The notes under the pieces were generated by a model. The model worked only from the letters and a program-made list of their open reading frames with translations. It ran no database searches and was not told the DNA's origin. A stretch of DNA of 64,000 bases from Kordiimonadaceae bacterium. Its GTDB lineage: Bacteria; Pseudomonadota; Alphaproteobacteria; Sphingomonadales; Kordiimonadaceae. The stretch is taken from positions 186,001 through 250,000 of the forward strand of contig JAEPQB010000001.1 in the NCBI GenBank assembly GCA_017640725.1, written 5' to 3'. This document shows, piece by piece, positions 27,208-35,704 of this stretch. A program made the position numbers and the translations under genes. The first letter of the stretch is position 1. Each line of letters begins with the position of its first letter.

Positions 27208-29811
27208 TCAGAAGCGATAGCTCAGCTCCACACCATACGACCGGCGAGAACCAGGGTGAATGAAGGATCCCCCAAATTCTGGTGCCGGGATCACCTCTTC
27301 CAAATAGTTGGTGTTGGTCAGGTTTCGGGCAAAGCCCATCAAAGCCCAATTTTCACCTTGGATACCCGCACGCACATCGAGTGTTGTATAGGCGTCGCGG
27401 CGAGCGTTGCTGAAGTCAGCATTACCAAGTGCGCCTGAGTCGGGTCCGAAAATTGACAAGGCAAACAGCGGGTTAAAGATTGTCGCATTGGTGCCACCCT
27501 GCTGGGTGTGGAACCAAGTGGGCCCAACCACTGTCACGTCTGCACGCGCCAGAAAGCTATAATCTTCGTTCACGTCAAAGTCGAACTGTGAGCCAAAGTT
27601 CAGCGTATAGTCCGGCGTATATGGCGCTTTGTTGCCAACGGTATCAGGCCGTGACGCATTCGCTTTGATTTCGCTTTCAGTGACACTCACACCACCATAC
27701 AAGGACCACCAGTCGGTCATCCGGGCGTTCGCGGCAAATTCGAAACCATACAGCTCCAACTCATCGATGTTGGAAACAACACGCAACAGGCCAAACGTTC
27801 CCACGAAAAACTCAAAGAACTGGCTGTCGGTCACGTCGGTATAGTAAGCGGCGCCTTCAAGGTTTAGCCGACCATCGAGCAAGCTTGATTTAAAGCCAGC
27901 TTCGAAAGCACTTGAGGTTTCCTTGCGGTAATCATCAGTGATGTTTGGCAGGCTATCGCCAATCTGATCCGCAAAATCTGAGATCTGATTGTTGATAAAG
28001 CTGTTGATGAAGATATCAACTGTCGCAGCGCTGCCCGCATTATTGAAACCACCCGCTTTAAAGCCAACTCCCCAGCTGGCAAATAGCGTTGTACTGTCAG
28101 ATACGTCCCAAGTCAGAGAGAGTTTGGGCTGCAGTTCCTCAAACGTACGCTCTTGGTCTTCAATCACGCCAGACGGGTTTACCAGGCTTGAAAGACCAGG
28201 GTTTAGTGGATCATTGAAAATACCGTCGAAGTTGAGGTCGATAACCGTCGACGTCAAATCAGTCGGAACGAGGTTGGAGACACTGCGCTCCTCACGGTCG
28301 TAACGCAGGGCAGCCGAGAACTCCACATCGTCATTAACGTCATATTGAACCTGACCAAATACAGCATAAACGTTGCTGTCGAAGTCATCATACACAAGCG
28401 CTTCTGTGCGGTTGGGGCCACTGGCTTGTACCAACCCACGAATTGGATCCGCGCCGCTGTCACGGTTCAACGAGACGCCCACTTGCCTGTCGATATCAAG
28501 GAAGTAGATGCCTGCCATCCAGCGCAGGTCTGCGCTGTCATCCGACGCGAGCCGCAGCTCAAAGCTGAAGTCTTGCTGATTACGAAGTTGTTCTTGGATA
28601 CCGTCACAAGTGGTCGGCGTATAAGGTCCAAAGAAAGACCCTGAAAAATCAGGTGTGAAGATAATGCCAACAGGTGACTGACCCAAAATTTGTGGCGCGG
28701 GCAGTGTTACACCTGCCGCGTTCAAGTCTGCCGTCGTTTGCTGACACGTTGGATCACCGTTAAAGAAACCGAATGCAGCGGATGTACCATCCGCGATCAA
28801 ATCGTTTTCGATGTCACTATAAAGCACCCACCCTGTCAGCGTCATGCCGTCCATCTCATAGTCGAACTTGGATGAAAACTCGAACGCTGTTTGGTTGTTG
28901 TCCGAGACAATGTTTGGCTGGAACACAAACTCATGGTCATTCACGTCTTCATTTGCGAGCGGCGCATTTGCACCCTGAGCAAAGTTCGGCAGATGGAACG
29001 TGGCGTTAAAAGTAATTGAGCTGGCGTCCACTTCACCGTAGCGAATTTTGGTATCAATTTCGAGCTCGTCAGAAGGGGTCCAGACCAAACGACCATCCAC
29101 ATTGTAACCTTCAAATCGGTCTACAATGGCATCGTTGTTCTGGAAACTGTTGCGGAAGAATCCATCGGTCGTGCGATAATCAGCCCCTAGACGGAAAGCC
29201 AGTTTATCTTCCACAAGCGGGCCTTCAACTGCGCCTTGGATGTCAAAACTTTCATTGTTTCCGTAGCTGCCCTCCAGCTGCATGCCAAACTCGTTGCCCG
29301 GTTTGCTCGTGGTTGCAATGATAGCTCCAGCCGCAGCGTTACGACCATAGATCGCGCCCTGTGGACCTTTGAAAATTTCGATCTGGCTCAAGTTGGTGAA
29401 TTCGCGGTTAAATGCGGCCGGGTTGGTCATCAATACGCCGTCGAGCACAAACGCAAAGCTGTTTTCAGCATCACGTGAGCCATTGATACCCCGGATATTC
29501 ACTTGGCTGTCGCCAACCTCGGCGGCATCCACGATTGATACGCCGGGCGTCAGGGCGATAAAGTCTTCGGCACGCTCAACACCAGCATCCCGAATGGTCG
29601 ACGCTGAAACAACTGAAACCGAACCGGGAACATCTTTCAGACTCTCCGACCGGCGGCGCGCTGTTACGACAATTTCTTCAAATGAAAAGGCTTCTTCTTC
29701 GTCGGCATCAGCGTCCTGGGCCAACGCGGAATTTCCAATAAATGCTGATGTTAATATAGCTACGCTAGAAACACCCGCGATAACGCGGGCGCGCGATTTG
29801 TATGAGATCAT
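27208..29811 (-). CDS. TonB-dependent receptor of catabolic island A
   Basis: 867 residues. The ATG at 29811 follows a GGAGGAGGAG run; ATGs further upstream are weaker. The signal peptide ends near NSALAQD, then the TonB-box/plug start FEEIVVTARRRSESLKDVPG. The plug holds IEIFKGPQGAIYGRNAAAGA and the 22-stranded barrel ends GVELSYRF. This subclass is abundant in marine and sphingomonad-type alphaproteobacteria and is used for sterols, aromatics, peptides and oligosaccharides. The gene is divergent from the FCD GntR regulator, with GTATAC-centred operators between, so it is probably induced by the substrate of island A. Confidence 0.92.
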   Translation of the reverse strand: MISYKSRARVIAGVSSVAILTSAFIGNSALAQDADADEEEAFSFEEIVVTARRRSESLKDVPGSVSVVSASTIRDAGVERAEDFIALTPGVSIVDAAEVGDSQVNIRGINGSRDAENSFAFVLDGVLMTNPAAFNREFTNLSQIEIFKGPQGAIYGRNAAAGAIIATTSKPGNEFGMQLEGSYGNNESFDIQGAVEGPLVEDKLAFRLGADYRTTDGFFRNSFQNNDAIVDRFEGYNVDGRLVWTPSDELEIDTKIRYGEVDASSITFNATFHLPNFAQGANAPLANEDVNDHEFVFQPNIVSDNNQTAFEFSSKFDYEMDGMTLTGWVLYSDIENDLIADGTSAAFGFFNGDPTCQQTTADLNAAGVTLPAPQILGQSPVGIIFTPDFSGSFFGPYTPTTCDGIQEQLRNQQDFSFELRLASDDSADLRWMAGIYFLDIDRQVGVSLNRDSGADPIRGLVQASGPNRTEALVYDDFDSNVYAVFGQVQYDVNDDVEFSAALRYDREERSVSNLVPTDLTSTVIDLNFDGIFNDPLNPGLSSLVNPSGVIEDQERTFEELQPKLSLTWDVSDSTTLFASWGVGFKAGGFNNAGSAATVDIFINSFINNQISDFADQIGDSLPNITDDYRKETSSAFEAGFKSSLLDGRLNLEGAAYYTDVTDSQFFEFFVGTFGLLRVVSNIDELELYGFEFAANARMTDWWSLYGGVSVTESEIKANASRPDTVGNKAPYTPDYTLNFGSQFDFDVNEDYSFLARADVTVVGPTWFHTQQGGTNATIFNPLFALSIFGPDSGALGNADFSNARRDAYTTLDVRAGIQGENWALMGFARNLTNTNYLEEVIPAPEFGGSFIHPGSRRSYGVELSYRF

Positions 29812-29945
29812 AGTCTCCTCCTCCATGTCGCGGCGCACTCGTCGTTTTGGTCCCTGGTTGTTTGCCTGCGATCAAACACCCTGGCGCTCGCGTCTCCTTA
29901 GAATACAACTCTCAACTAGGTCATTGTATTGCATCTTCAACAATA

Positions 29946-29955
29946 TTGTATACAT
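29946..29955. promoter_or_regulatory. GntR(FCD) operator-like site A1
   Basis: TTGTATACAT matches nine of ten bases of the palindrome TTGTATACAA found twice in the other divergent promoter of this island (32573 and 32596). It lies 47-38 bases before the GntR start and 135 bases before the TonB receptor start. Confidence 0.6.
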
Positions 29956-29979
29956 TAAAGACCGACACTGTACGACGGA

Positions 29980-29987
29980 GTATACAA
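29980..29987. promoter_or_regulatory. GntR(FCD) operator-like half-strong site A2
   Basis: GTATACAA, the 3' eight bases of the TTGTATACAA palindrome, sits 6-13 bases ahead of the GntR ATG, over its ribosome-binding region. This position would suit tight autoregulation. Confidence 0.5.
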
Positions 29988-29992
29988 ATCGG

Positions 29993-30661
29993 ATGTCCAA
30001 AGCGACAGAAAAAGCCTATTCACTCATTCGTGAAAACATCTTAAGTGGCACTTTTGCACCAGGTGCGCACCTCAAAGAAGGCGAGTTGGTGGACTTATGT
30101 GGTGTCAGCCGCACGCCTGTGAGAGACGCTCTCAGGCAACTTGCAACTGACAGATACGTTGTAACCCGCCGCAATCAGGGTGTGTTTGTGAATGAATGGA
30201 CAGTCGACGACATCAACGACATTTTCGAATTGCGCGCCATACTAGAGTCGATGGTCGCGGAGCGGGCGGCCACCCACATCTCTGAAGGTCAAGTACAGGA
30301 ACTGGGGAAAATTCATCAAGCCATTCAGGCCATGCTGGATGAAAACGGCCCTTTGTTGGTTGATTTCTTTCTGGAGCAAAATAAACGATTTCATGCCATT
30401 TTGCTGGAAGCGACACGAAGTCGTGCTTTGGCAGACTCGTTGAGCCAAATTGTACAGCCTCCCCTCATTGCACAGACCGCCAGGCAATATTCAAGGCAGG
30501 AATTACAAAACAGCAATGATCACCACCGTGACATCGTGGCCGCCCTGGAGGCCCGGGATGGCGCCCTGGCTGCATCTGTTATGAAAATCCACATCATTTC
30601 TGCGCAACGCAAATTTATGAACAGCTATGTAGCAAGCGAAGCAACTGAAGCCGCTGAATAA
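29993..30661 (+). CDS. GntR-family regulator, FadR/FCD subfamily
   Basis: 222 residues from the ATG at 29993. The winged helix (residues about 5-70) contains CGVSRTPVRDALRQL, the classic GntR recognition helix, and VTRRNQGVFV as wing. The FCD helical domain (about 80-210) carries DDINDIFELRAILE, NKRFH and NDHHRDIVAAL, giving the Asp/His set that binds a metal plus an organic acid effector. Expected to repress in the absence of a catabolic intermediate. The likely target palindrome TTGTATACAA occurs in front of this gene, the TonB receptor, and the CaiB/HMG-lyase pair. It ends 2 bp from the convergent isochorismatase gene. Confidence 0.92.
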   Translation: MSKATEKAYSLIRENILSGTFAPGAHLKEGELVDLCGVSRTPVRDALRQLATDRYVVTRRNQGVFVNEWTVDDINDIFELRAILESMVAERAATHISEGQVQELGKIHQAIQAMLDENGPLLVDFFLEQNKRFHAILLEATRSRALADSLSQIVQPPLIAQTARQYSRQELQNSNDHHRDIVAALEARDGALAASVMKIHIISAQRKFMNSYVASEATEAAE

Positions 30662-30663
30662 GC

Positions 30664-31305
30664 CTAGGCCCAGCCAGCCATCAGCCTTTCAATTACCTGT
30701 TCCGTTGATACCAGATCAGCATACTTGGCCTGCAGGTCAAACATATTCGCTTTGTGAACGACTTCGTCCCTGTCACCGCAAGCATCCTCAACCACCAAAG
30801 GTATAAACCCGTTCTGGATGGTGTCCAGGGCACTCGCCCGAACGCAGCCTGAAGTGCTGACGCCAGTGACCACAACCGTGTCGCATCCTAGCGCCGACAA
30901 AGTACTGGCGAGCGATGTCCCAAAATATGCACTGGCATATTGTTTTGTGACGATTACCTCGCCATCAATAGGCTGGAGTTCTTTTGGCGGGTCAGCAAAA
31001 GGATTGCCTTTATCGAAACACTTGAGGGCAGAGATTTTTTTATAAAACAGGCCACCATCGGCACCGCCCGGCACATATTCCACGCGCGTATGAATGACAG
31101 GACGCTTTGCGTCGCGGAAAGCCTTCAGCAGACGTTCGATCTGCCTCGCTTCCTGGTCAATGCCAGCATACAACGGTGCGGCAGGGTCGAGGTAAGCCAT
31201 ACACATATCAATAACCAGCAAAGCCGGGACTTTCCCAAACCCAAGTGCGCCGCCAAACCCTGCAGCAGCATAGTCTTCTTCAAGCGAAAGATCGTCAGCT
31301 GGCAT
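30664..31305 (-). CDS. Isochorismatase-fold amidohydrolase (N-carbamoylsarcosine amidase-like)
   Basis: 213 residues. The cysteine-hydrolase triad is intact: Asp33 in LLVIDMC, Lys121 in VTKQYASAYFGTSL, Cys154 in TGVSTSGCVRASALD. The TSGCVRA block is the one seen in N-carbamoylsarcosine amidases and maleamate amidases rather than nicotinamidases. It would hydrolyse an amide or carbamoyl group to ammonia (and CO2) plus acid. Its start overlaps the CaiB stop (TAATG), so both are in the operon reading from 32501. With HyuA/HyuB nearby, a carbamoyl product of ring opening is a sensible substrate (inference). Confidence 0.88.
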   Translation of the reverse strand: MPADDLSLEEDYAAAGFGGALGFGKVPALLVIDMCMAYLDPAAPLYAGIDQEARQIERLLKAFRDAKRPVIHTRVEYVPGGADGGLFYKKISALKCFDKGNPFADPPKELQPIDGEVIVTKQYASAYFGTSLASTLSALGCDTVVVTGVSTSGCVRASALDTIQNGFIPLVVEDACGDRDEVVHKANMFDLQAKYADLVSTEQVIERLMAGWA

Positions 31306-32501
31306 TAAATGGTTCCGGCTTCCCGCATGGCTTCAATTTCCTCCTGAGACTTACCCAGAAGGTCAGCATAGACCTGATCATTATGCTCGCCAAGTGTGTG
31401 TGGCCCAGCCCAGCGAATCTCGCCTGGTGTCTGGGAAAGCTTTGGAAACACATTCTGCATATAGAGCTTTTCATATTCCGGGTGGTCGACTTTCACCACC
31501 GCGTCCCGCGCTTCATATTGCGGATCTGTCAGCATATCAGGAGCTTTAAAAATCTTACCAGCCGGCACCCCATGTTCATCCATAAGTGCCTGCATTTCAT
31601 CGCTGGTAAAGTCCTTGGTCCAATCGGCGATTATTTCATCAAGTTCTTCCTGCACTTTACCCCGCGCCATATGGGTCGCATAGCGCTCTTCCTCCGCCAT
31701 CTCGGGGCGCCCCATGGCGGCAGCAAGTCTGCGGAATACAGTGTCTTGGTTGGCAGCGATTAAAATATCGCCATCCTTCGTGGGGTAGGCGTTTGACGGT
31801 GCCACTTTTGGCAGCACAGACCCTGTACGCTCCCGGACAAATCCTTGCTCCGTATATTCTGGCACGACAGACTCCATCATCGCTAGCACCGCTTCATAGA
31901 TGGCGCTATCGACCACCTGCCCTTCACCGGTTTGATCGCGGTGTCTAAGGGCCATTAGCGCGCCTAGCGTGGCATATGTTGCCGCGAGCGAATCGCCGAT
32001 CGACAAACCAATCCGACTTGGCGGTGTAGACGGATCGCCAGCCAAATTCCGCATACCACCCATTGCCTCCCCAATAGAGCCATAACCTGCCTTTTTCGCG
32101 TACGGTCCGGTCTGTCCAAATCCGGAAACGCGGATCATAATGAGCTTTGGATTTATCTTGGAGAGCTCCTCATAGCTCAGGCCCCATTTTTCCATGGTGC
32201 CCGCGCGGAAGTTCTCCAGCAGAAAATCCGTCTTTTTCACCATTTCCTTCAGGATATCCTGACCTTCTTTTTCCCGAAGATTGAGAGTCACACATTTTTT
32301 ATTGCGGGCAACAACAGGCCACCACAGCGGTGCGCTTTGGCCCCACTTGCGCATGGGGTCCCCAATCCCAGGCGCCTCCACCTTGATCACTTCGACACCA
32401 TGGTCAGCCATCAACTGGCCGCAGAAAGGGCCAGCAATCAGCTGCCCCAGCTCGATCATGCGAAGGCCCTTGAGGGCACCAAAATTAGGGGCACTCGTCA
32501 C
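31305..32501 (-). CDS. CaiB/BaiF family III CoA transferase (island A)
   Basis: 398 residues from a GTG at 32501 with GGAGAG upstream. The N-terminal block (LIAGPFCGQLMADHGVEVIK, VEAPGIGDPMRKWG), the KCVTLNLR strand, LLENFRAGTMEKWG and the catalytic Asp170 in LSIGDSLAA are all standard. It transfers CoA from an acyl-CoA donor to a carboxylate, and is cytoplasmic. First gene of a two-gene operon; the 153-bp promoter region shared with the HMG-lyase-like gene holds two TTGTATACAA palindromes. Pairing a CoA transferase with an HMG-CoA-lyase-like enzyme suggests activation, then C-C cleavage, of a hydroxyacid. Confidence 0.92.
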   Translation of the reverse strand: MTSAPNFGALKGLRMIELGQLIAGPFCGQLMADHGVEVIKVEAPGIGDPMRKWGQSAPLWWPVVARNKKCVTLNLREKEGQDILKEMVKKTDFLLENFRAGTMEKWGLSYEELSKINPKLIMIRVSGFGQTGPYAKKAGYGSIGEAMGGMRNLAGDPSTPPSRIGLSIGDSLAATYATLGALMALRHRDQTGEGQVVDSAIYEAVLAMMESVVPEYTEQGFVRERTGSVLPKVAPSNAYPTKDGDILIAANQDTVFRRLAAAMGRPEMAEEERYATHMARGKVQEELDEIIADWTKDFTSDEMQALMDEHGVPAGKIFKAPDMLTDPQYEARDAVVKVDHPEYEKLYMQNVFPKLSQTPGEIRWAGPHTLGEHNDQVYADLLGKSQEEIEAMREAGTI

Positions 32502-32572
32502 TGTTTCTCTCCTAATGATTTATCTCAACGATCCACATCGCTATATTGGTTAGGAATCGTTCCGAAGAATTT

Positions 32573-32582
32573 TTGTATACAA
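32573..32582. promoter_or_regulatory. GntR(FCD) operator-like site A3
   Basis: Perfect palindrome TTGTATACAA in the divergent promoter of the CaiB and HMG-CoA-lyase-like genes. Its centre is 23 bases from that of the second copy, about two helical turns, which would place two dimers on one DNA face. Confidence 0.7.
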
Positions 32583-32595
32583 TCTGGATTGTGAA

Positions 32596-32605
32596 TTGTA
32601 TACAA
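32596..32605. promoter_or_regulatory. GntR(FCD) operator-like site A4
   Basis: Second perfect copy of TTGTATACAA, 50 bases upstream of the HMG-CoA-lyase-like ATG. See the copy at 32573. Confidence 0.7.
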
Positions 32606-32654
32606 ATTTCGGCGGAGCACCCTGCTCTAAATCAAATCAGTTCAAAGGACGCAC

Positions 32655-33578
32655 ATGACGTCGACAGTTGAAATTCTGGAAGTTGGGCCGCGGGATGGCC
32701 TGCAGAATGAAAAAGTGGTCTTCTCCACCGCCGATAAACTCAAGATGATTAATGGAGCCATTGATGCTGGCGTGCGCCGGCTTGAGGTTGCCAGCTTCGT
32801 GCACCCAAAGCGAGTGCCTCAAATGGCCGATGCCGAGGACGTGATTGCCGGCCTGGATGACCGCAAGGACGTCACCTATATCGGGCTTGTTCTCAATAAG
32901 CGTGGACTGTTGCGCGCACTGGCAACGCGCGAAGATGGCAAACGCGGCGTTGATGAAGCTGGATGTGTCGCCATCGCCAGCGACACCTTCGCCGACAAAA
33001 ACCAGGGCCAGACCTCTGCTGAGTCTGTCGAAATCACCAAGGACATGATCAGGCTTGCGAAATCTGAAGGCATGAGCGCACAGGCAACCATCTCAGCGTC
33101 TTTTGGATGCCCGTTTGAAGGCCGTGTAGACCCTGCTCGCGTAATCGCCATGGCGGAAGACATCGCCGAAGCAGGCCCGCGCGAGATCGCAATTGCCGAT
33201 ACAATCGGGGTGGGTTCACCAAAGCGCGTGACCGAAATCGTGAGCGCCATTCGGGAGCGTCTTCCGGACATGCCGCTCAGGGCGCATTTCCACAACACCC
33301 GCAACACAGGTCTTGCAAACGCATGGGCCGCATATGAAGCGGGCGTAACCACACTGGATGCGTCAGTTGCCGGCCTTGGCGGCTGCCCATTTGCGCCCAA
33401 AGCCACCGGCAATATCGGAACAGAAGACCTTTTGTATCTCTTGGAAGAATCCGACGTAAATACGGGTGTAGATCTTAACCAAATGATTTCACTGGCCAAC
33501 TGGGTTGAAGGTGTGCTTGGCCGCACACCGCCTGCGATGGTGAGCCAAGCTGGCGGCTTTCCAGTCGCCGCATCATAA
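32655..33578 (+). CDS. HMG-CoA-lyase-like enzyme (island A)
   Basis: 307 residues; ATG 32655 after AAAGGA. A complete DRE-TIM lyase: EVGPRDGLQNE (Arg/Asp of the DRE site, residues 9-19), LEVASFVHPKRVPQMAD, ISASFGCPFEG, HFHNTRNTG (metal His about 211 and 213), and SVAGLGGCPFAPKATGN with catalytic Cys about 244. It cleaves a 3-hydroxy-3-methylglutaryl-CoA-like thioester, giving acetyl-CoA or propionyl-CoA plus a keto acid. The same fold also serves as citramalyl-CoA lyase, so the true substrate is open. It heads the operon with HyuA and HyuB (57-bp gap). Confidence 0.92.
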   Translation: MTSTVEILEVGPRDGLQNEKVVFSTADKLKMINGAIDAGVRRLEVASFVHPKRVPQMADAEDVIAGLDDRKDVTYIGLVLNKRGLLRALATREDGKRGVDEAGCVAIASDTFADKNQGQTSAESVEITKDMIRLAKSEGMSAQATISASFGCPFEGRVDPARVIAMAEDIAEAGPREIAIADTIGVGSPKRVTEIVSAIRERLPDMPLRAHFHNTRNTGLANAWAAYEAGVTTLDASVAGLGGCPFAPKATGNIGTEDLLYLLEESDVNTGVDLNQMISLANWVEGVLGRTPPAMVSQAGGFPVAAS

Positions 33579-33635
33579 TTCGAACCGAATAGTAACAGGA
33601 ATTTCTCGCACCGCGTGAAACAGGGAGACTAAAGA

Positions 33636-35690
33636 ATGCCTTACAGACTAGGCGTAGACGTGGGGGGCACGTTCACAGACCTTCTACTGATCGACGAAGA
33701 AACCGGCGCCACTTGGCGTGACAAGGTGCCCAGCACGCCGCATGACCCCTCAGTGGCCGTCATCAATGGTACAAAAGCCATTTGTGAGCAAGCCAGCATC
33801 AGCCCTTCTGATGTCGGGCAGTTCCTGCATGGCACAACGGTGGCCACCAACGCGGTACTTGAGGGTAAAGGCGCAAAAACCGGCCTTGTGGTCACGGAAG
33901 GCTACCGACAAATTTTGCAAGTGGCGCGTTCGCTGGTTCCAGGCGGTTTGGCTGCTTGGATTACCTGGCCAAAGCCAGAACCGCTCGCCGCGCTTGAGTG
34001 TACGGTAGAAATTGAAGAGCGGCTTGACGCCAATGGTGGTGTCGTGAAGCCAGTTAACAAAGAGCAAGCCCGCGCTGCGCTTGAAAGCCTGAAAAGTGAA
34101 GGCATTGAGGCGCTGACGATCTGCACGATCAACAGTTACATAAACGGTGTGCATGAGCAGGAAATTGGCGAGATTGCCAAAGAAGTCTTCCCGGACATTC
34201 CAATTTCATTGAGCCACGAAGTACTGCCCGAAATGCAGGAATACGAACGCGCTTTGACGTCTGTTGCCAATTCGCTCGTGCGTCCGATCATGGCCATGTA
34301 TGTGTCGAACCTGAGGAACGAACTCCGCAAACTCGGCATGGAAGGCCGGATCAACCTGCTTCGTTCAGACGGTGGCCTGATGGGGTCTGAGAAATCAGAA
34401 GGTCACCCTGTGAACCTTCTGATGTCTGGCCCGGCTGGCGGCGTTACCGGCGCTCTTTGGTCAGCGAAAAACGCGGGCCTCAAAAATATTCTCACACTCG
34501 ATGTGGGCGGAACATCCACCGATGTTGCTCTCATTGAAAATAGTGAACCGCGCCTGCGCCGTGAAACAAGTGTGGGGCACCTCACGGTTCGCGCTTCCTC
34601 GCTTGACGTGAAAACAGTTGGTGCTGGCGGCGGTTCAATCGCACACGTGCCAGAACTCACTGGTGCCCTGCGCGTCGGACCCGAGAGTGCGGGCGCTGTG
34701 CCCGGACCTGCGGCATACGGCAAAGGCGGAGAGTTGCCAACAGTTACAGATGCGCACGTTGTACTTGGTAACCTGCCTGAAGCTCTGCTGGGTGGTTCTT
34801 TCAAACTTGATGTGGAAGCAGCTCACACAGCGATGCAAACCATCGCTGACGCTTTGAGCGTAACCATTCAGGAAGCCGCACAAGGCATTATCGATATTGC
34901 CAATGAAAACATGTTCGGCGCGCTTCGTCTTGTGTCGGTTCAGCAAGGGTACGACCCGCGCGACTTTGCCCTGATGGGCTTCGGCGGAGCGGGTTCCCTG
35001 CATTCAAATGCGGTTGGCAAACTGATGGGCAGCTATCCGGTTGTCGTACCGGTCAGCCCCGGTGTTTTGTGCGCCACAGGTGATGCCACAACACAAATGC
35101 GGTACGAGCACGCGCGGTCTTTCAACCGCACCATCAAGCAAACTGATGACGCCGAAGTTGCCAAATGGCTAGCCGAAATGGGCGAGACAGTTGCGCGTGA
35201 ACTGGAAGAAGAAGGCGTGTCCCGTGACGAGCAAACCATCACATTCGAGGCAGGTGTTCGCTATGCGGGCCAAGGCTTTGAAGTGGACCTGCCAATCAAC
35301 ATCGCAGACTTTGAAGCGGGTGATGGCATAGCAACACTGCAAGCCGCGTTTGACGAAGAGCACAAACGCCTCTTCACCTTCAACCTCGATGTGGTGCATG
35401 AGATCGTAAACCTGCGTGCCATTGCACTTGGTCAGGGCACGGAAATGCCAGCCATCAAAGTACCTGAGGGTGACGGTGATCCAGCGCAGGCCAAAGTCAG
35501 CGATCACACAATGTGGGCCAACGGTGAAAAGCACGATGCCGCAATTTACGACCGCGCGAAGCTGGAGGCCGGGGACAAAATCCTTGGGCCGTGCATTGTC
35601 ACAGAAATGGACAGTACAGCAGTCATTTTGCCGGACCATGAGGGCACTGTTGATGCCTACGGCACCATTCTTATCAATCCGGTCGCGTAA
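33636..35690 (+). CDS. hyuA: Hydantoinase/oxoprolinase subunit A
   Basis: 684 residues, the normal HyuA length. The actin-like ATPase core is visible: YRLGVDVGGTFTDLLLID at the N-terminus, LHGTTVATNAVLEGKGAKTGLV, then LTLDVGGTSTDVALIE and VKTVGAGGGSIAHV. The family performs ATP-dependent opening of hydantoin, N-methylhydantoin or 5-oxoproline rings, and a branch carboxylates acetone or acetophenone. It works as a heteromer with HyuB, whose gene follows after 14 bp. The presence of N-carbamoylsarcosine-amidase-like proteins favours the hydantoinase branch over the carboxylase branch (inference). Confidence 0.93.
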   Translation: MPYRLGVDVGGTFTDLLLIDEETGATWRDKVPSTPHDPSVAVINGTKAICEQASISPSDVGQFLHGTTVATNAVLEGKGAKTGLVVTEGYRQILQVARSLVPGGLAAWITWPKPEPLAALECTVEIEERLDANGGVVKPVNKEQARAALESLKSEGIEALTICTINSYINGVHEQEIGEIAKEVFPDIPISLSHEVLPEMQEYERALTSVANSLVRPIMAMYVSNLRNELRKLGMEGRINLLRSDGGLMGSEKSEGHPVNLLMSGPAGGVTGALWSAKNAGLKNILTLDVGGTSTDVALIENSEPRLRRETSVGHLTVRASSLDVKTVGAGGGSIAHVPELTGALRVGPESAGAVPGPAAYGKGGELPTVTDAHVVLGNLPEALLGGSFKLDVEAAHTAMQTIADALSVTIQEAAQGIIDIANENMFGALRLVSVQQGYDPRDFALMGFGGAGSLHSNAVGKLMGSYPVVVPVSPGVLCATGDATTQMRYEHARSFNRTIKQTDDAEVAKWLAEMGETVARELEEEGVSRDEQTITFEAGVRYAGQGFEVDLPINIADFEAGDGIATLQAAFDEEHKRLFTFNLDVVHEIVNLRAIALGQGTEMPAIKVPEGDGDPAQAKVSDHTMWANGEKHDAAIYDRAKLEAGDKILGPCIVTEMDSTAVILPDHEGTVDAYGTILINPVA

Positions 35691-35704
35691 GGGGAGGACG
35701 AACA

